Positions 13,170-26,300 of a stretch of 64,000 bases of DNA are shown here, one piece after another. The stretch's first letter is position 1. Every line of letters starts with the position of its first letter. The position numbers were made by a program, and so were the translations under genes. The notes beneath the pieces were generated by a model. The model saw nothing but the letters and a program-made list of their open reading frames with translations. It did not search any database and had not been told where the DNA came from. Source of the stretch: Amborella trichopoda. Taxonomy: Eukaryota; Streptophyta; Magnoliopsida; Amborellales; Amborellaceae. The stretch spans positions 6,022,763 through 6,086,762 of the forward strand of contig NW_006499436.1 in assembly GCF_000471905.2 (NCBI RefSeq), given 5' to 3'.

Positions 13170-13374
13170 GAGACCATTTATTTTGATACAAGAAGGTTAT
13201 GATTTTTCTTAGCCACTGGATGTGAAATCTGATAAGTAAAAATGTATCACAGCTTCCAAGAAACTTTGTGTTGAACTTTGTGCTCAAGTAGTGACACATC
13301 ACCACCATCCGATTTCATAGCCAATTGTTGACAATGAGTGTGACCTTCTTGTATCAAAAATAATAAATTTTCTC
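13170..13374. mobile_element. Short MITE with TTTGATACAAGAAGGT ends (205 bp)
   Basis: The left end reads GAGACCATTTATTTTGATAC and the right end, in reverse complement, GAGAAAATTTATTATTTTTG. Both continue into GATACAAGAAGGT. Related sequence lies at about 39040-39250 and 38199-38447. No coding region. Confidence 0.6.
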
Positions 13375-13390
13375 ATCATATATATTTCCT

Positions 13391-13915
13391 AAAAAAAAAT
13401 TGTAGATACCTCCTTAATCCTACTTTCTAGACATGGCATGCCCCAATACTTTGTAAATCACATTATTAACTCTAAAATTGTTTGTTTTTATAACCTCTCC
13501 CAAGTCAAAAAATATGGTCTTGTATGATAAATGCCCCTGATATAATGCACATTTTTCTCAAGACAATGTATCAGTTTGGCACAATACATACAGGACCAGC
13601 TTCATTTTGTAAAATAAAGCCAGTCCAACATAATGTGTATCTGGTTGGCATATTCTTTATCAAGCTGACACGAGTGTTTAAAATAATGTTGGTCCAATAC
13701 ACATTGTACCAGACAGGTATAATATTACAAAAAATGATAGTAGATAAGAGAAAGTGTATTGTAAAGGTATTTCATCCTAAAAGGAATTACTTTTTGACTT
13801 GAGGAATAATTCCAAAAATAAACTCTTTTGTAGTTAGTAGCATGATTTACAAAGCATTGATAGGGAGGGCATTTACCTAGAATATAGAGTCAAGGGGATC
13901 TCTATAATTTTTTTT
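13391..13915. mobile_element. MITE-like element related to the one at 9970
   Basis: The ends are inverted repeats: AAAAATTGTAGATACCTCC at the left and, in reverse complement, AAAAATTATAGAGATCCCC at the right. The interior has CAGTTTGGCACAATACAT, CTGGTTGGCA and GTTGGTCCAATACACA, echoing the CGGACTGGCA words of the 9970 element. An open frame of 92 codons inside is a by-product. Confidence 0.5.
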
Positions 13916-14024
13916 AAAAAATAATATTAATGTTAATTAGGATCTTAATACGATCCCTCCAAAAACGTGCTCTCCTATAAAAAATTGGTGGGCTCGAACA
14001 TCCCTTGTTTGGTAATTTTGCAAG

Positions 14025-14405
14025 GGGTATGATTTCTATACGGTTGCAACTTTAAACAATCCAATTAAAGCGCACTTTTAAATTTTATTATAACATGAAA
14101 TTTTGATAAAAAATTTCTTAAGATTATTTCAAAATTTATTTTCATATCTAATTATAAAATTTTAAACTAAAAAAATAGTTAAAACCAAACATATCTATAA
14201 ATATATGAAATCGTGAAAATAGACGGTCTAGATAATGTGTTACAAAATACACTACGTCTGAAACTCAAATTTTTTTTTTTTGATATTTATATCAAGATGA
14301 TCAATTAGAGAGTTTTTTAACATTAAAACAACTTCTTTAGATGGAGTTTTGAGGTGCATCCTCGATTCTACATTTCAAGGTTGCAGCCTTATATAAACAT
14401 TTTCC
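14025..14405. mobile_element. MITE, GGTTGCAACC-end subtype, 9-bp target duplication (381 bp)
   Basis: The left end is GGGTATGATTTCTATACGG and the right end, in reverse complement, GGAAAATGTTTATATAAGG. The subterminal word GGTTGCAAC is present on the left. Flanking 9-mers ttttgcaag (14016-14024) and ttttgtaag (14406-14414) differ at one base. Confidence 0.7.
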
Positions 14406-14414
14406 TTTTGTAAG

Positions 14415-15056
14415 AAGAGTTGAGTACAATTCCTTTTTGTCCAAAATGTTCAACCACAAGGGGAATGGACTTGCTGAGTCAGCATATTACTCGGTCCCAC
14501 ATAAAACATCCATTTATGGAGACCGCGTGAAGAGAGAGAAAGTTAGAGAGAGAGAGAAGCGAGCAGCAACATTAGCCTGGATTCCGGCAACTCAATCCCC
14601 TCCGTCACCCACCAACCCTAAAATAAAAAATACGCCCTAACTCTCTCTCCCTCTCTCTAAACCATGTCTTAATCTCTATACTAACTACATGGGAGGGATC
14701 TCTCCTCTCTCTCTCTCCAATAACCTACTTTCTATCTCTCTGCAATAACCTACTCTCTCTCTCTCCCCTAAATGCAAATTACATATTACTTGCTACACAA
14801 ATTTGGTATCTCTGGTTGTTTTTGCCTTTTGAATGCCTCTTACCCTGGCTAAATGTGGTGCATTTCTTCCTCTAATAAATATCGTACTCTCTCTCTCTCT
14901 CTCTCTTCAATAATCCCCTGAATTAGCGGATCAGTAGAATGGGGCCATTCCGGTTTGGCCTCGCTAGCCCTTGAGAAGGAAGACTAGATCTGGTTGGGAT
15001 AGAAATTTCCCCAGAAGAAACCACTCTTCATTCTCCTTTTTATCGGATTTTTAGTC
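14415..15056 (+). promoter_or_regulatory. Upstream and 5' leader region of the CSLC12-like gene
   Basis: This stretch runs from the MITE to the start codon at 15057. It is marked by pyrimidine blocks, including CT runs at about 14640-14760 and a pure (CT)n run at about 14888-14908, as is common around plant transcription starts. I could not fix a TATA box or start site. Confidence 0.4.
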
Positions 15057-15740
15057 ATGGCGCCACCCAATTACGAGTTTCAGGAATGGTGGAATAGGGA
15101 GAGAGAGAGGACGCATGGTGTAGTCGTCAAAATGGAGAAGCCTAACTGGTCCATGGTCGAAATCCAGAGCCCCAGAGACCAGGATTTCGAGAAAGGGAAA
15201 GGGAGAAACGCTAAGCAGCTAAGATGGGTTTGCTTTCTCAGAGCCCAACAAGCAGCTGGTTTTATTTCGTGGCTCTTTAATGGCTCCTATAATTTGATAT
15301 CAGCTGCAAAGAGAAGAATCCAGTCTAGAAGGCCTGACAAAACGGCCCAAAATTCAAAGCTTTATAGGGTAATCAAAGGGTTCCTGGTTTTTGCTGTAGC
15401 AATGCTGGTTTTTGAGATCGGGGCTTATTACAAGGGGTGGCATTTTAACCCACCTTCTGCAAAAGCTGAGGTTTTGGGGTTCTTGGAATGGATTTATTCT
15501 TCTTGGGTTTTCATTAGGGAGGATTATATTGCCCCTCCCCTACAATTTTTGACTAATGTTTGTATAGTTTTGTTCCTGGTTCAATCGGTGGATCGAATTG
15601 TGCTAGTTCTGGGGTGCTTTTGGATCAGGTTCAGGAAGCTCAAGCCTGCTCCTCTAATGGAGGTCAGAGAATTGGAGGAGGGAGTTGATGGGGATTACCC
15701 CATGGTGCTTATTCAGATCCCCATGTGCAATGAGAGAGAG
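15057..15740 (+). CDS. CSLC12: CSLC12-like exon 1: N-terminal tail and first membrane segments
   Basis: The exon encodes residues 1-228. It holds a basic cytosolic tail, a first hydrophobic segment at about 104-122 ([17 protein letters not shown]), a second at about 163-190 ([19 protein letters not shown]), and the [14 protein letters not shown] strand that leads into the GT2 fold. The donor follows GAGAGAGAG at 15740. Confidence 0.9.
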
Positions 15741-18700
15741 GTATGATGGTCTGNNNNNNNNNNNNNNNNNNNNNNNNNNNNNNNNNNNNNNNNNNNNNNN
15801 NNNNNNNNNNNNNNNNNNNNNNNNNNNNNNNNNNNNNNNNNNNNNNNNNNNNNNNNNNNNNNNNNNNNNNNNNNNNNNNNNNNNNNNNNNNNNNNNNNNN
15901 NNNNNNNAATGGTTTTGACTGAAAAATACATCATTAGTCATGCTATCAGATAGTTTCCATATTATATAGAATTTACGGAAAATTGAAAGGGTTTATGTTG
16001 ATTTTAGTTTTGCCAGATCTGATGATGTGAACCGCCTTTCTAGAAAATCTAGAAATTTTACGTACTTTATTATAGACTGTGGTATATCAGACACGAGGAT
16101 GGACCTATAGGACTCTGATAGCCTGCTACCCAAGTCCTAGAAATTACTGTTATGTGGATCATACTGGTTCGGATGATTTTGAGATGTCTGGGCTCCTTAT
16201 GAAGTGTATAGTCAGTGTGAACTCTGTATGACACTGCTCCTTTTCCCCTACCTGTTTTGGAAAACTTCATTACAATGGTTGCTCATCGAGTTTCTCTCTC
16301 TTATCATTTTTTTTTAATCATTAATACTCTCTCTTTCTCTCTCACTCTCATCTTTTCCCTTGTCTTTTCAAAATTCTGGTTGGCAAATAAACAGAGGTGG
16401 CAGACATGAATAAGGCATTTAAAGGATCTCCCTAGTTGAAAATAATTTATGGTAATGTTACAAAAAATAAACTGGTTAAGATATATATAAATATTAAAAA
16501 ACGAGTAAAATGGAAAAAAGGAGAGGGAATGTAGTTAATGACTCTAGCATCCAAAATTACAGAAACAAAACCAAAATCCCTAATGCTAGAAAAACAATAT
16601 GCAAAAATGGAAATGGAATGTCATGTATGATCAACAGTTGTTTTAGCTCATCACTAGAGTGATAGGGATGTTGGGCGGTCAAGAAACAACATACCGTTGG
16701 AATGAGTGTAGTTGAGATGAGGATGTTAAGATGGATGAGTAGAAAGACAAGAAGGGATAGAATTTGAAATGAATACATTCAGAAGAATCTAGGTGTCGCA
16801 CCAATAGCTGATAAGATGAGAGAAAATAGACTTAGGTGGGCTGGCCATGTGTAGTGCAAACCCAGTACATCACATGATAGGAGGTGCAAGTTAGTTCTAG
16901 TGGAAGGCTCAAAAAGGGCTAGGGGTAGGCTCAAAAGGACATGGTTGGAAGTAGTGAGAAAAGATATGAGGACTTATAGCTTGAGGGCATGACTCTTAAT
17001 AGAGCAGAATGACAGACTACAATTCGTGTAGCCGACCCCAATTAGTTGGAAAAAGGCTTCGATGATGGTGATGATGACTAGAGTGATAGGGATACTATTA
17101 TGCATTATTATACTTGATACACATTATAGTTAGGGGCCATTTTTGTTGTTTTGAGAGAGAAAATTTTGAATCATGCTAACTTGATGACTTCTAGAGTTCT
17201 AGTCACAAAAAAGGATCTTGGAGAAGGGTGTGACCATTATTAAGCTCTAATCCTGTTAAGAGCCAGGAGAAAGGAAGTATCCAAACATGGCAATTGATTA
17301 CCATATGCAACATAACCATTTTACTTAAAACACAAAGTTCTAAGTGCCAATTGGATAAGAAAATTCCATTGAAATGCTGAAATTAGCAAATATTATGCAG
17401 GAAAGGAGGAGCGGCAGAAGATATTGTGGCCTATATACATTTTCTGTATATATAGATTATTTCTTAATGCTCAAACCTCAAACATATTTCTAGTGTGCTT
17501 CACTCGAGTTCTCTTTGATGGTTGAAGATGCTTTTGAGTTCAAAAATGTATCTTAAAATATTGTGCTTTTATTTTATTTAAATTTTTTGACCTATTTAGA
17601 TCTTGATCTCTGGTGTAGCATTGTAAAATAAGATTGATTTCTTACCGAAACTGATTTCATTCATGAATACCAATGAAGAATTCCTTACGTCAAATACCTT
17701 CATGGGGTTTAGCATTTTATGCAAACCAAAATTGACAAATATACTAGTACATATTTACACATACAGACAATATATAACCAAGTATAGGGTTATCACCTTC
17801 CAAAAAATGTGTTGGATGGTGAAGGAAGAGTGGGATGTACATGTTTCGTGGGACCCAGTCCCGGTCATCACCTTCCACATTGATGTGACAGTGATGACCC
17901 CTATGACTATATAGTTACAATGACAGTATGGACTATGGTGTAATTTCCTATATAAATAAGGAAAAATGACCTCTACCCTCCTCACTGAAGTTTTCATCCC
18001 TATTAGCCCCTTGGGATGACCACAATCCCTTGTGCCCCCTCAAGTTTAAAACTTTGGGACCACTAACCCCCTAATTATGTTTTTCTTTGTTCTTTTTAAA
18101 ACTTTAATCACAAAATGCCAAACCCATACATTAGTCATCCATTTTTTTTTTGCGACTTGGTAGACAAATTTTATTGATGATGATAATAATAATAATAGTA
18201 ATAATAATAATAATAATAACAATTATAATTAATGGCAATTATAATAATAACAATAATAACAACTATAGTATATTAATTGTTAAATAATTCATCTCTTATA
18301 GGTATTTTGAGAATTTTTTTTAATTAAATAAATAAATAATAATAATCCATTAACAATAGTAATAAAGATATTGATTAATCATTTTCCAAGTTCAAAAGTT
18401 ATAGATGCAATTGTAAAATAGGTCATAATGTTAAAAAAAAATTCATTTTCTTGTTATGTCTAAATTTCTAGAGTGGGGTCTACGGAGGTAAGATCCGTTT
18501 TAGGCAACGGAAGAGAAAGGTAGGGAAGTTGACTAATGGAAGGATTTGGCATTTTGTAAAATAAAAATATCAAGTTTGTAAAATGAACAAAGAAAAGCAT
18601 AATTAGGGGGCTAACGGCCTTATAATTTTAAACTTGAGGGGGTACAAGGGATTTTGGTGAACCTAAGGGATTGATAGGGATGGAAATTTTGGGGAGGGGG

Positions 18701-20306
18701 TAGAGGTCACTTTCCCTATAAATAAATGACAAAGCTACTCTTGGTATGTATGTATAAATCATACACGGCTCAAATTGCGCTTCATGTGCGGTTTTCCAGG
18801 TTTACCAACAATCAATTGCTGCTGTGTGCGCCCAAGATTGGCCTCGGGATCATATGCTTATACAAGTCCTGGATGACTCTGATGATGTGGATGTGCAATG
18901 TCTAATCAACACGGAGGTGAGCAAGTGGCAGCAGAAGGGTGTGCGCATCTTATATAGGCACCGGCTTATACGAACGGGTTATAAGGCTGGGAATCTCAAA
19001 TCAGCTATGAACTGTGAGTATGTAAAGGATTATGAGTATGTGGCAATTTTTGATGCAGACTTTCAACCTGGACCCGACTTCTTGAAGAAGACTATTCCTC
19101 ATTTTAAGGTACATAAAGACACGGACCTCTTAGCTTTCTGATAATCTCAATAACATATTGTGAGTTTAGGAAAGAATATATTGGTCCTTAAGTCAACATT
19201 ATTTTCCCCTTAATTTTTTGGTTTTCCATCAACAGTTTTTTTGAGAAAAACTAATCTCATTCTTAGCAATCAGTAGATAGAGATTGATTTGAGGATGAAG
19301 CATGAGTGTGATTAAAAGCTAGTATAAATTTGCACAAGATGTCAATGTCGGACATCAGGGCTGTGCTTTTCCTCTTATCAGACCTCAGGACTTTGAGCAA
19401 AGGGAATGACAGACCTCAGGGTTGTGCGTTTCCTCTTATCAGACCTCAGGACTTTGAGCAAAGGGAATGACACACCCTGGTCATCTGTTTTCAGATTGGA
19501 CAGCGGAATGATGTGAATTTTCCTACATAAGACACTATGCTCATCGCATGAATAAAACACATGCAGTAAAAATTAGTTCCAAAAACTATGGGGAAACTAT
19601 TTTAATTGCTTTATTTTCTTCTTCGATTGAGATTAATTTTCTCTTAGCCTTTTGGAATTCATTGAGTTTTTCCAAAAATAAAAAAATTATAAATATATAC
19701 AGAAGACTACCATGCTAGAAATCCATGTGAACAGAATGAGATTGGGCATGCTGGTCATAAGTGCACCTGTGTTCAGAGTTTTACTATAGGTCTACTGCGC
19801 CCACTTATAAATTATTGGATGACTTTAATTATCAGAATCTTACGTGCCTGTATATTTTATTTATTAATGATAAAAAGGTATGTTTTATTTTATTCTTATG
19901 GCTTTTCTTTTTTCATATAAAAGGGTAAAGAAGATCTAGCACTGGTGCAGACAAGGTGGTCATTTGTGAACAAAGATGAAAACTTGTTGACAAGATTGCA
20001 GAACATAAATTTATCCTTCCACTTTGAGGTGGAACAGCAGGTGAATGGCATGTTTTTGAATTTCTTTGGTTTCAATGGCACTGCTGGTGTGTGGCGGATA
20101 AAGGCTCTTGAGGATTCTGGTGGCTGGCTTGAGAGAACTACTGTGGAAGACATGGATATTGCTGTGCGAGCCCACCTCGATGGATGGAAATTTATATTTC
20201 TCAATGATGTCAAGGTATGTGTCGTAGCCCCATAGAAATTTGGTTGAATACCATAAATAGATTCTACCAATATGAGAATTAAATCACTAGGAAGTGGAGT
20301 GTGTTG

Positions 20307-20342
<36 letters not shown>

Positions 20343-23300
20343 CAATGATTTTTATTTCTTGTCCAGTGTCTCTGTGAGCTTCCTGAATCCTACGAGGCAT
20401 ATAAAAAACAACAGTATCGGTGGCATTCAGGTCCAATGCAGTTGTTCCGCTTGTGTTTCTTTGACATCCTTCGCTCAAAGGTGGGTTATCTCTCCCATAT
20501 GATTGTAGTGGTTGTAGACTGATTGATGTAGGACCAAGGGAGCTTGGCTCCTATACTAGTTTGATACACATTATGAGCTTAGAAAAATTATGGGACAGCA
20601 TGGTTATGGGAATTTCAATGCCTCCTAGTTGGAATAGAGTGGGGAATTTAAGGTAATTGTGAGCAGCGATGACCAGGTAACATCGTGGAAATTTAAACTT
20701 TTACAGAGAACAGAATGAGCCTCTTATTTATGCCATGTAACTCCTTGACTTTACACATGCCAGCCTGAAATTTTGACACAAAACGAGGCTCATCCACACA
20801 AAGGAAACATAGCTTGGTCCAAGAGAGTGGCTACCATGTCTTTGAACAGGTACTCCAAAAACAGAAAAATCTGCAAAAATTTGCTCACAGCCACCCTCAG
20901 GACTTCGCACACCCCATGTAATCTCTCCCGATTGATGGCTCGCCCACTAGACTGCAAGTTTCCTTCCTTCCATTCAGGTTTGGGTGAAAAAATTGCAGAT
21001 AAGGCTTTTTATATTGCAGCCTCTTCTTCCCCTTTTGATTTCCCACACAAAATTGATTGGAAGAATTCTCAATGCCTTACACAACCCCTATACGAATGCC
21101 TCATCCTATCTCTCTTTTCTTCTCACCAAAACTCTCTGGGAAGTAGGAATACCTCCTTGTTTTGGGTCGAAAATCAATCATGGAGTTGCAGGTTAGAGGT
21201 CTTCTTCCTCTCTCTAAGTGGGTTTCTCAAACAAGGACTCGGAAGAGAACTCTAACTATGCACCTGTATTGTTTCTCTTCCACGCAACTCAAAGCCCTCC
21301 TAGAAGTCATGTACCCCTCTCTTTCTCTGAAACTACGTGAAAACTAAGCTCATTGGCCCTCCACATCATAATTACTGGGATCCACCTACCAAGGGGTCGA
21401 TTCTGCTCGAGATTCCCGACCTTGTGTTTCGAGGAAAGGATCGTCGCTCCTCTGTGATCCTTAAATTTTGGAATCTCAGTCCTTCATATTAGGGATCGAG
21501 GTCCTGAGTTACATGGGATCCAGATTCTCTAGCAAGCATTATACTATTATAAGGTAGCAGTATGGTATAGCAATGTAGTAACATAGTATACTAATACTAT
21601 ACTACTTTTCCAGTTAAGTCATTCAAGGCCCTGAATTTTTAACCAAATGGAGCCAGTCTTGTATAATTCATATTTGTATCGAGATCCCTAGTTTTCAGGG
21701 TGTGCAGACCACAATTCCTACCATAGGGAGCTTTCTACTTGCCAGGATCTTGCGGTCCAGATCCTGATCCCGATCCGGATCCGGATCCCAATCCCAATCC
21801 CAATCCCAGATCTGATTTGATCTTGATCCCATTATCTATGATTCTCATGATGCCCTAGAGAAAACCTAGTAATATCTCACCTAAAGGGTGGGGTACCCTA
21901 TTGTAGAATAGTTTAGGGGTAAAATGGCTATATAAAGGGAACTTGCCTTCTAATTTTAATAGGAGATTAATGGTGTGAGAGGGTTAATTTTAGCCAATCG
22001 TCCCTTGGCCAGCCATAATTGATCTGAGTTGGATAAAACACCATTATCCCTCAGAGGAATCTAATTCCAACACATCTAGTTCTATACAGAGTCTAATAGA
22101 ACCTTCCTGGGAAACTTCCACCTCTGATTGGATTCAAACTTCAATTAGAAAAGATTTTTAGGTTGTATTAAACACCTAAGATTTCCAAATTTCAAAAAAA
22201 TTCAACTACCTAGTCACCTAGATTCACTTGGATTCAGTTTGCACTTAGGCAACACATATTAGAGATCACACATCGTGTTGGAGTCCATGGGGCCCATATG
22301 TCACCATGTTTGACTCTTAGACAAGCCATGTGACCTCCATGACCAGTGGGGTCTATGTTGGTCAATTGGTCAAACCATTGACCACATTAAAGGCCCAATG
22401 CACCTCCTACATGATCTCTAACTTATATTCAATGTATAGAAATTAATAATTCCAGGAAAGTCCCTGTATAAAAACAAATATTTCTTTCCGAAAATAATGA
22501 TTTTTTAATACAAAAAATTTTACACAATACTTGGGTGGTTAATGGAAAAATAAAACATTTATTTTTCTCTGAAAACCTTTGGAAAGCCTCTTTAAAAAGG
22601 CTTTGAAGAGTGTGCTAGCACTGAAACTAGATCCTCTACGAGGTGGTGTGTAACAATCCTATGACCGCATTCTAGAGCTCAAAACATCCCAACAAACCCA
22701 TGACCTATATGTTTCCCATGCAAGGGGCTCATGGTACGCCTATCAAAGTTGGTCAAGGCATAGAAGTGCCATAGATGGCCATAGGTTCTAGGAGCCCTCC
22801 CAAGGACAAGTTTAGGGTCCAGTACATAAACCAACTACTGCACAAGAGTGTGCAAGTTTACTTCTTGAATGGTGCACCTCTCCCAGGCACATGCATGTTC
22901 CTGATCCATCACTGGACCAGACAAATGTGACTAGCAGCTCACACACTATGTAGGATGTCATGATAAGGTGTTCTGCACTTGTCCTCGCAAGCCACCACCC
23001 AACGCATAGGAACTTATTTCATCTCCTTGCCAAATAACATCCAGCGCCAGGTTATGCCGACCTCAACAGGGTACCTGTTAATCCTCAATATGTATGCACT
23101 TCATAGGGTCTGAGCTATCTAGCCTAGGGTGTGGGTCCAGTAATCTAGCCAACGCCTAGTTGCACACCAAAGCTTGTCGGAGCCTACTATGTCCGAGATG
23201 GAGATAGCACCAACTAGCTCTAAGGACTTGTTTCATCCAAATAGAGCCTACTCATGCTTGTTCTAATGGCATGTTTCATCCAAGTAGAGTTCATTTACAC

Positions 23301-26300
23301 TAATGGCATGTTTCATCCAAGAAGAATAGGCTTGCATCTTCTATCTCATTCATGTGTCCAAAACTACCACTCAAACTATGAATGTTCTAAAACATAGAAG
23401 CACGAGCAAAAACACTCTCATGGCCTCTTTCATCCATGAAGTCTTATCGCATGGCTTCTTTCATTCATGGAGGCAGCACTCATCACTCTAATGCATAGTT
23501 CAAAAAGTCGGCCGCCTCCCGCCCAAACGGCTAGGTGGCCTCGCAGTCCTACACTGGGCCTATGCGGCCTAGGACGGGGTGGTGACCTTGGGTAACTGAC
23601 TAGTCGCCCAAGGCACCGCCTAGGCACCCCACCAGAGCTCTTTTAGCAAGTGTGAAAGTTACCCTCACCAAAAGGGCCAATTAGATGGGGGAAATACCAT
23701 TTCGGGGGCATTTCCCCCCCCCCTTCCCCCACCCCTCCAAAAAAAAAAAAAACCAAGCCTAGAGAACTCTATTTTTTCCCTAAAGCTACTTTTTTAGATC
23801 AAAATCATTTTTTTAAAGGATCGAATTCGAATTCAAACTTTTTGGGGATTAGAGCTTTCGCCAACCGAAAGTGACCGATTCAAAGTTCACTTCAATTGGT
23901 TTTCAAAAGGTCAGTAAGTTAATTGTTTTTGTTTAGGGTTTCATATAATTTGTAAGTATTATGTTATGATATACTTTTTTAGCATTTTCTTGTGTTTATT
24001 TTTGAAACTTGGCCTTCTATTTATGATGAAACTTCATTAGTGTTTTTACCATTTTAATGGTTTGTTATTTTTGTGATTATAAAATATTTTTGGCTATGTT
24101 TTTTTTAAAAAACTGTTCTATTAGTAAAGGTGAGGGAGTTACAAGAAGAGAATAGGTGCTATCCACAAGCTGGAAGCACCAACCCAAAAAATAGGCATCC
24201 CACAGATTGGGAGCCCTATACAAAAAAGGGGGCTAAAACTTGCCCAAAAGATATAAACAAAATAATACAAGAGACTTCTCAAGACTGAGTTTCCAAAAAA
24301 TCAATTGTGACTGTTGTGAGCTCTATCTTTAATGGGAGTGTCTGCCTCGGCATTGGATTCCTGCCAAGTATGCCTCCATGAGACAACCATATCGCTGCAA
24401 ATATGAGTAATTTGTCAAAAACCTGGGGCGAGAGACCAGGGGCAAGGAAAGGAGTCTGAGGCCCAAGTAATAATGTTAGTTGCATCTCCTTCTATGATCA
24501 AAAGCTGGCTCCAAAGGGGATTGAAGTGTTTGATGCCTTCCAGAGGGGCCAAGGACTCACCCTGACTGGGAGTCAGCATGAGATATGCTTGGTGGAGTAG
24601 GAGGCGAGGACTTGTCCATTGTGGTCCCTGAAGATGCCACCGACGCCTGCTGGGCCGGGGTTGCCAAGGAAGCTAGCATCAAAGTTCAGTTTGGTCTGTG
24701 GGTGGGGACCAGTGGTGAGCTCGAGGGAAACACGGTGGTCTGGTGTGTAGCAAGGCTAGCAATTTTGGTGGAAGCTGAAGAAGGGTAGCCTCTTGTGGTT
24801 GGTAGGCCAGAAGGTGACCGAAGATGTGAAATTGTTAATGAGCGCTGCCATCGAACACTTCTCACCTTTGAAAATTCTAGCATATCTTTCAATCCAGATG
24901 ACCCAGATGGTAGCTGCTACTGTGGCTCTCCACAGAATCCTGCTGGCTTTGGGCTAAGGACTTGATTGAATCAAATGAAAAAGAGCTGGAATGGACAGTG
25001 GGGTGACCCACTGCCATCTGAACAGTTGGAATATTGCCCCCCCATAGACCCTGGGCCAGGGTACAATGGAGGAAAAGGTGTGTTGCTTTCTTCATTGACT
25101 AGGCACATGGCACACCTATTAGTGATTGGCTGCCCTCTTCTGTGGACTTGATCAACCGTGAGGGCCCTTTAAGATTTTTTGGCTATGTTTCTAATTTATA
25201 ATACAAATTTGAATATTTACAATGTGCTTTTGGCTATGTTTGGCCTTGTTTCTAATTAATAACGCAAATTTAAAAATATTACTCTAATGGTATCTTTCTC
25301 CAAAGCCGTGCCCCACTTTCAGTAGTACAAATATATGAGTACCTAAGCACACTGGAACGCACGAGAGCTGAAATCCAAATACCAAATGAAAAGGCCTTTA
25401 AAAGCCACACTCCCCAACATAAATAGGGTAGGATTGAAGTAAGGTGATAAGGAAGGGTAAGATATAGTTAGGTGAACAATAAGGTTTAGGTTTAGAGGTT
25501 GTTAAGGAGGGTTAAAGTTGTTGGAAAATTACAGATCTAGTAAGAGTAATTGGTGGATTTGTAAAGGAATGATCCGAGATTAAGGCTAATTTAGGGTATG
25601 AGGGTGTATGCGCATGGTTGATGATTGGCAGGTGTTGCCTAGCATATTAAGGTTCAAGAAAGGTTGTTGTAAAAGAGGACTAGAAGAGTGGTGAATTGGT
25701 TGAGGGAAATCTTGAATGAGGAAGTGCCACACAAGATGGAAAGAAGAAAGGGCCAAACTTACATTGGGAGAATCTCCAATCTGCAAGCTAGGGATTTAGG
25801 GAATCACTTAATCAAAAGAAGACCTTCGAAACTTGGAGCAACTATCCTAATCCTAGGCTTGAGTTGCAGACCACTCTCTGCAAAAACGGTTGGGAATCTC
25901 TCCTCTAAACGTGGTCTTTCACCACTATTGAAGTTATCCAAATTTTATTGCTCAATATGAATTATTTTTGCCCTAGGCCAATATGGGTATTTATAGAGGT
26001 TTGAATCCCTCTTTATTTAAGTTAGTTTTGTGTCAAGCTATCTCTATTTTCGTAAACTTCCTAGTCATCTAGATTCTTTCATGGTTAGGGATCTAGTTTC
26101 TTTATAGTTTTGAAACAAGACCCTTAAAGAACTGGAAAAACTATTTTTACTGTCTTAAACAAACTAGGAAGCTAACTTAATTTGCAAAACAAGGAAAGAA
26201 ACAACTTACTACTAAAATTTGAAGATTCGATATTTTAACCTGTGGAGCCCCAAATATTCTAGTAGATTTCCTAGGTTCCCCACCTAAGATTCTAGGACTC

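Noticed and set aside
13524-13802. 92-codon open frame
   Set aside because: It lies wholly inside a MITE-like element and matches no protein family.
15654-15941. Open frames crossing the N run
   Set aside because: They exist only because N was translated as X.
20773-21255. 160-codon open frame in CSLC intron 4
   Set aside because: It has no recognisable domain or family resemblance and lies in an intron. The composition looks like repeat-derived DNA.
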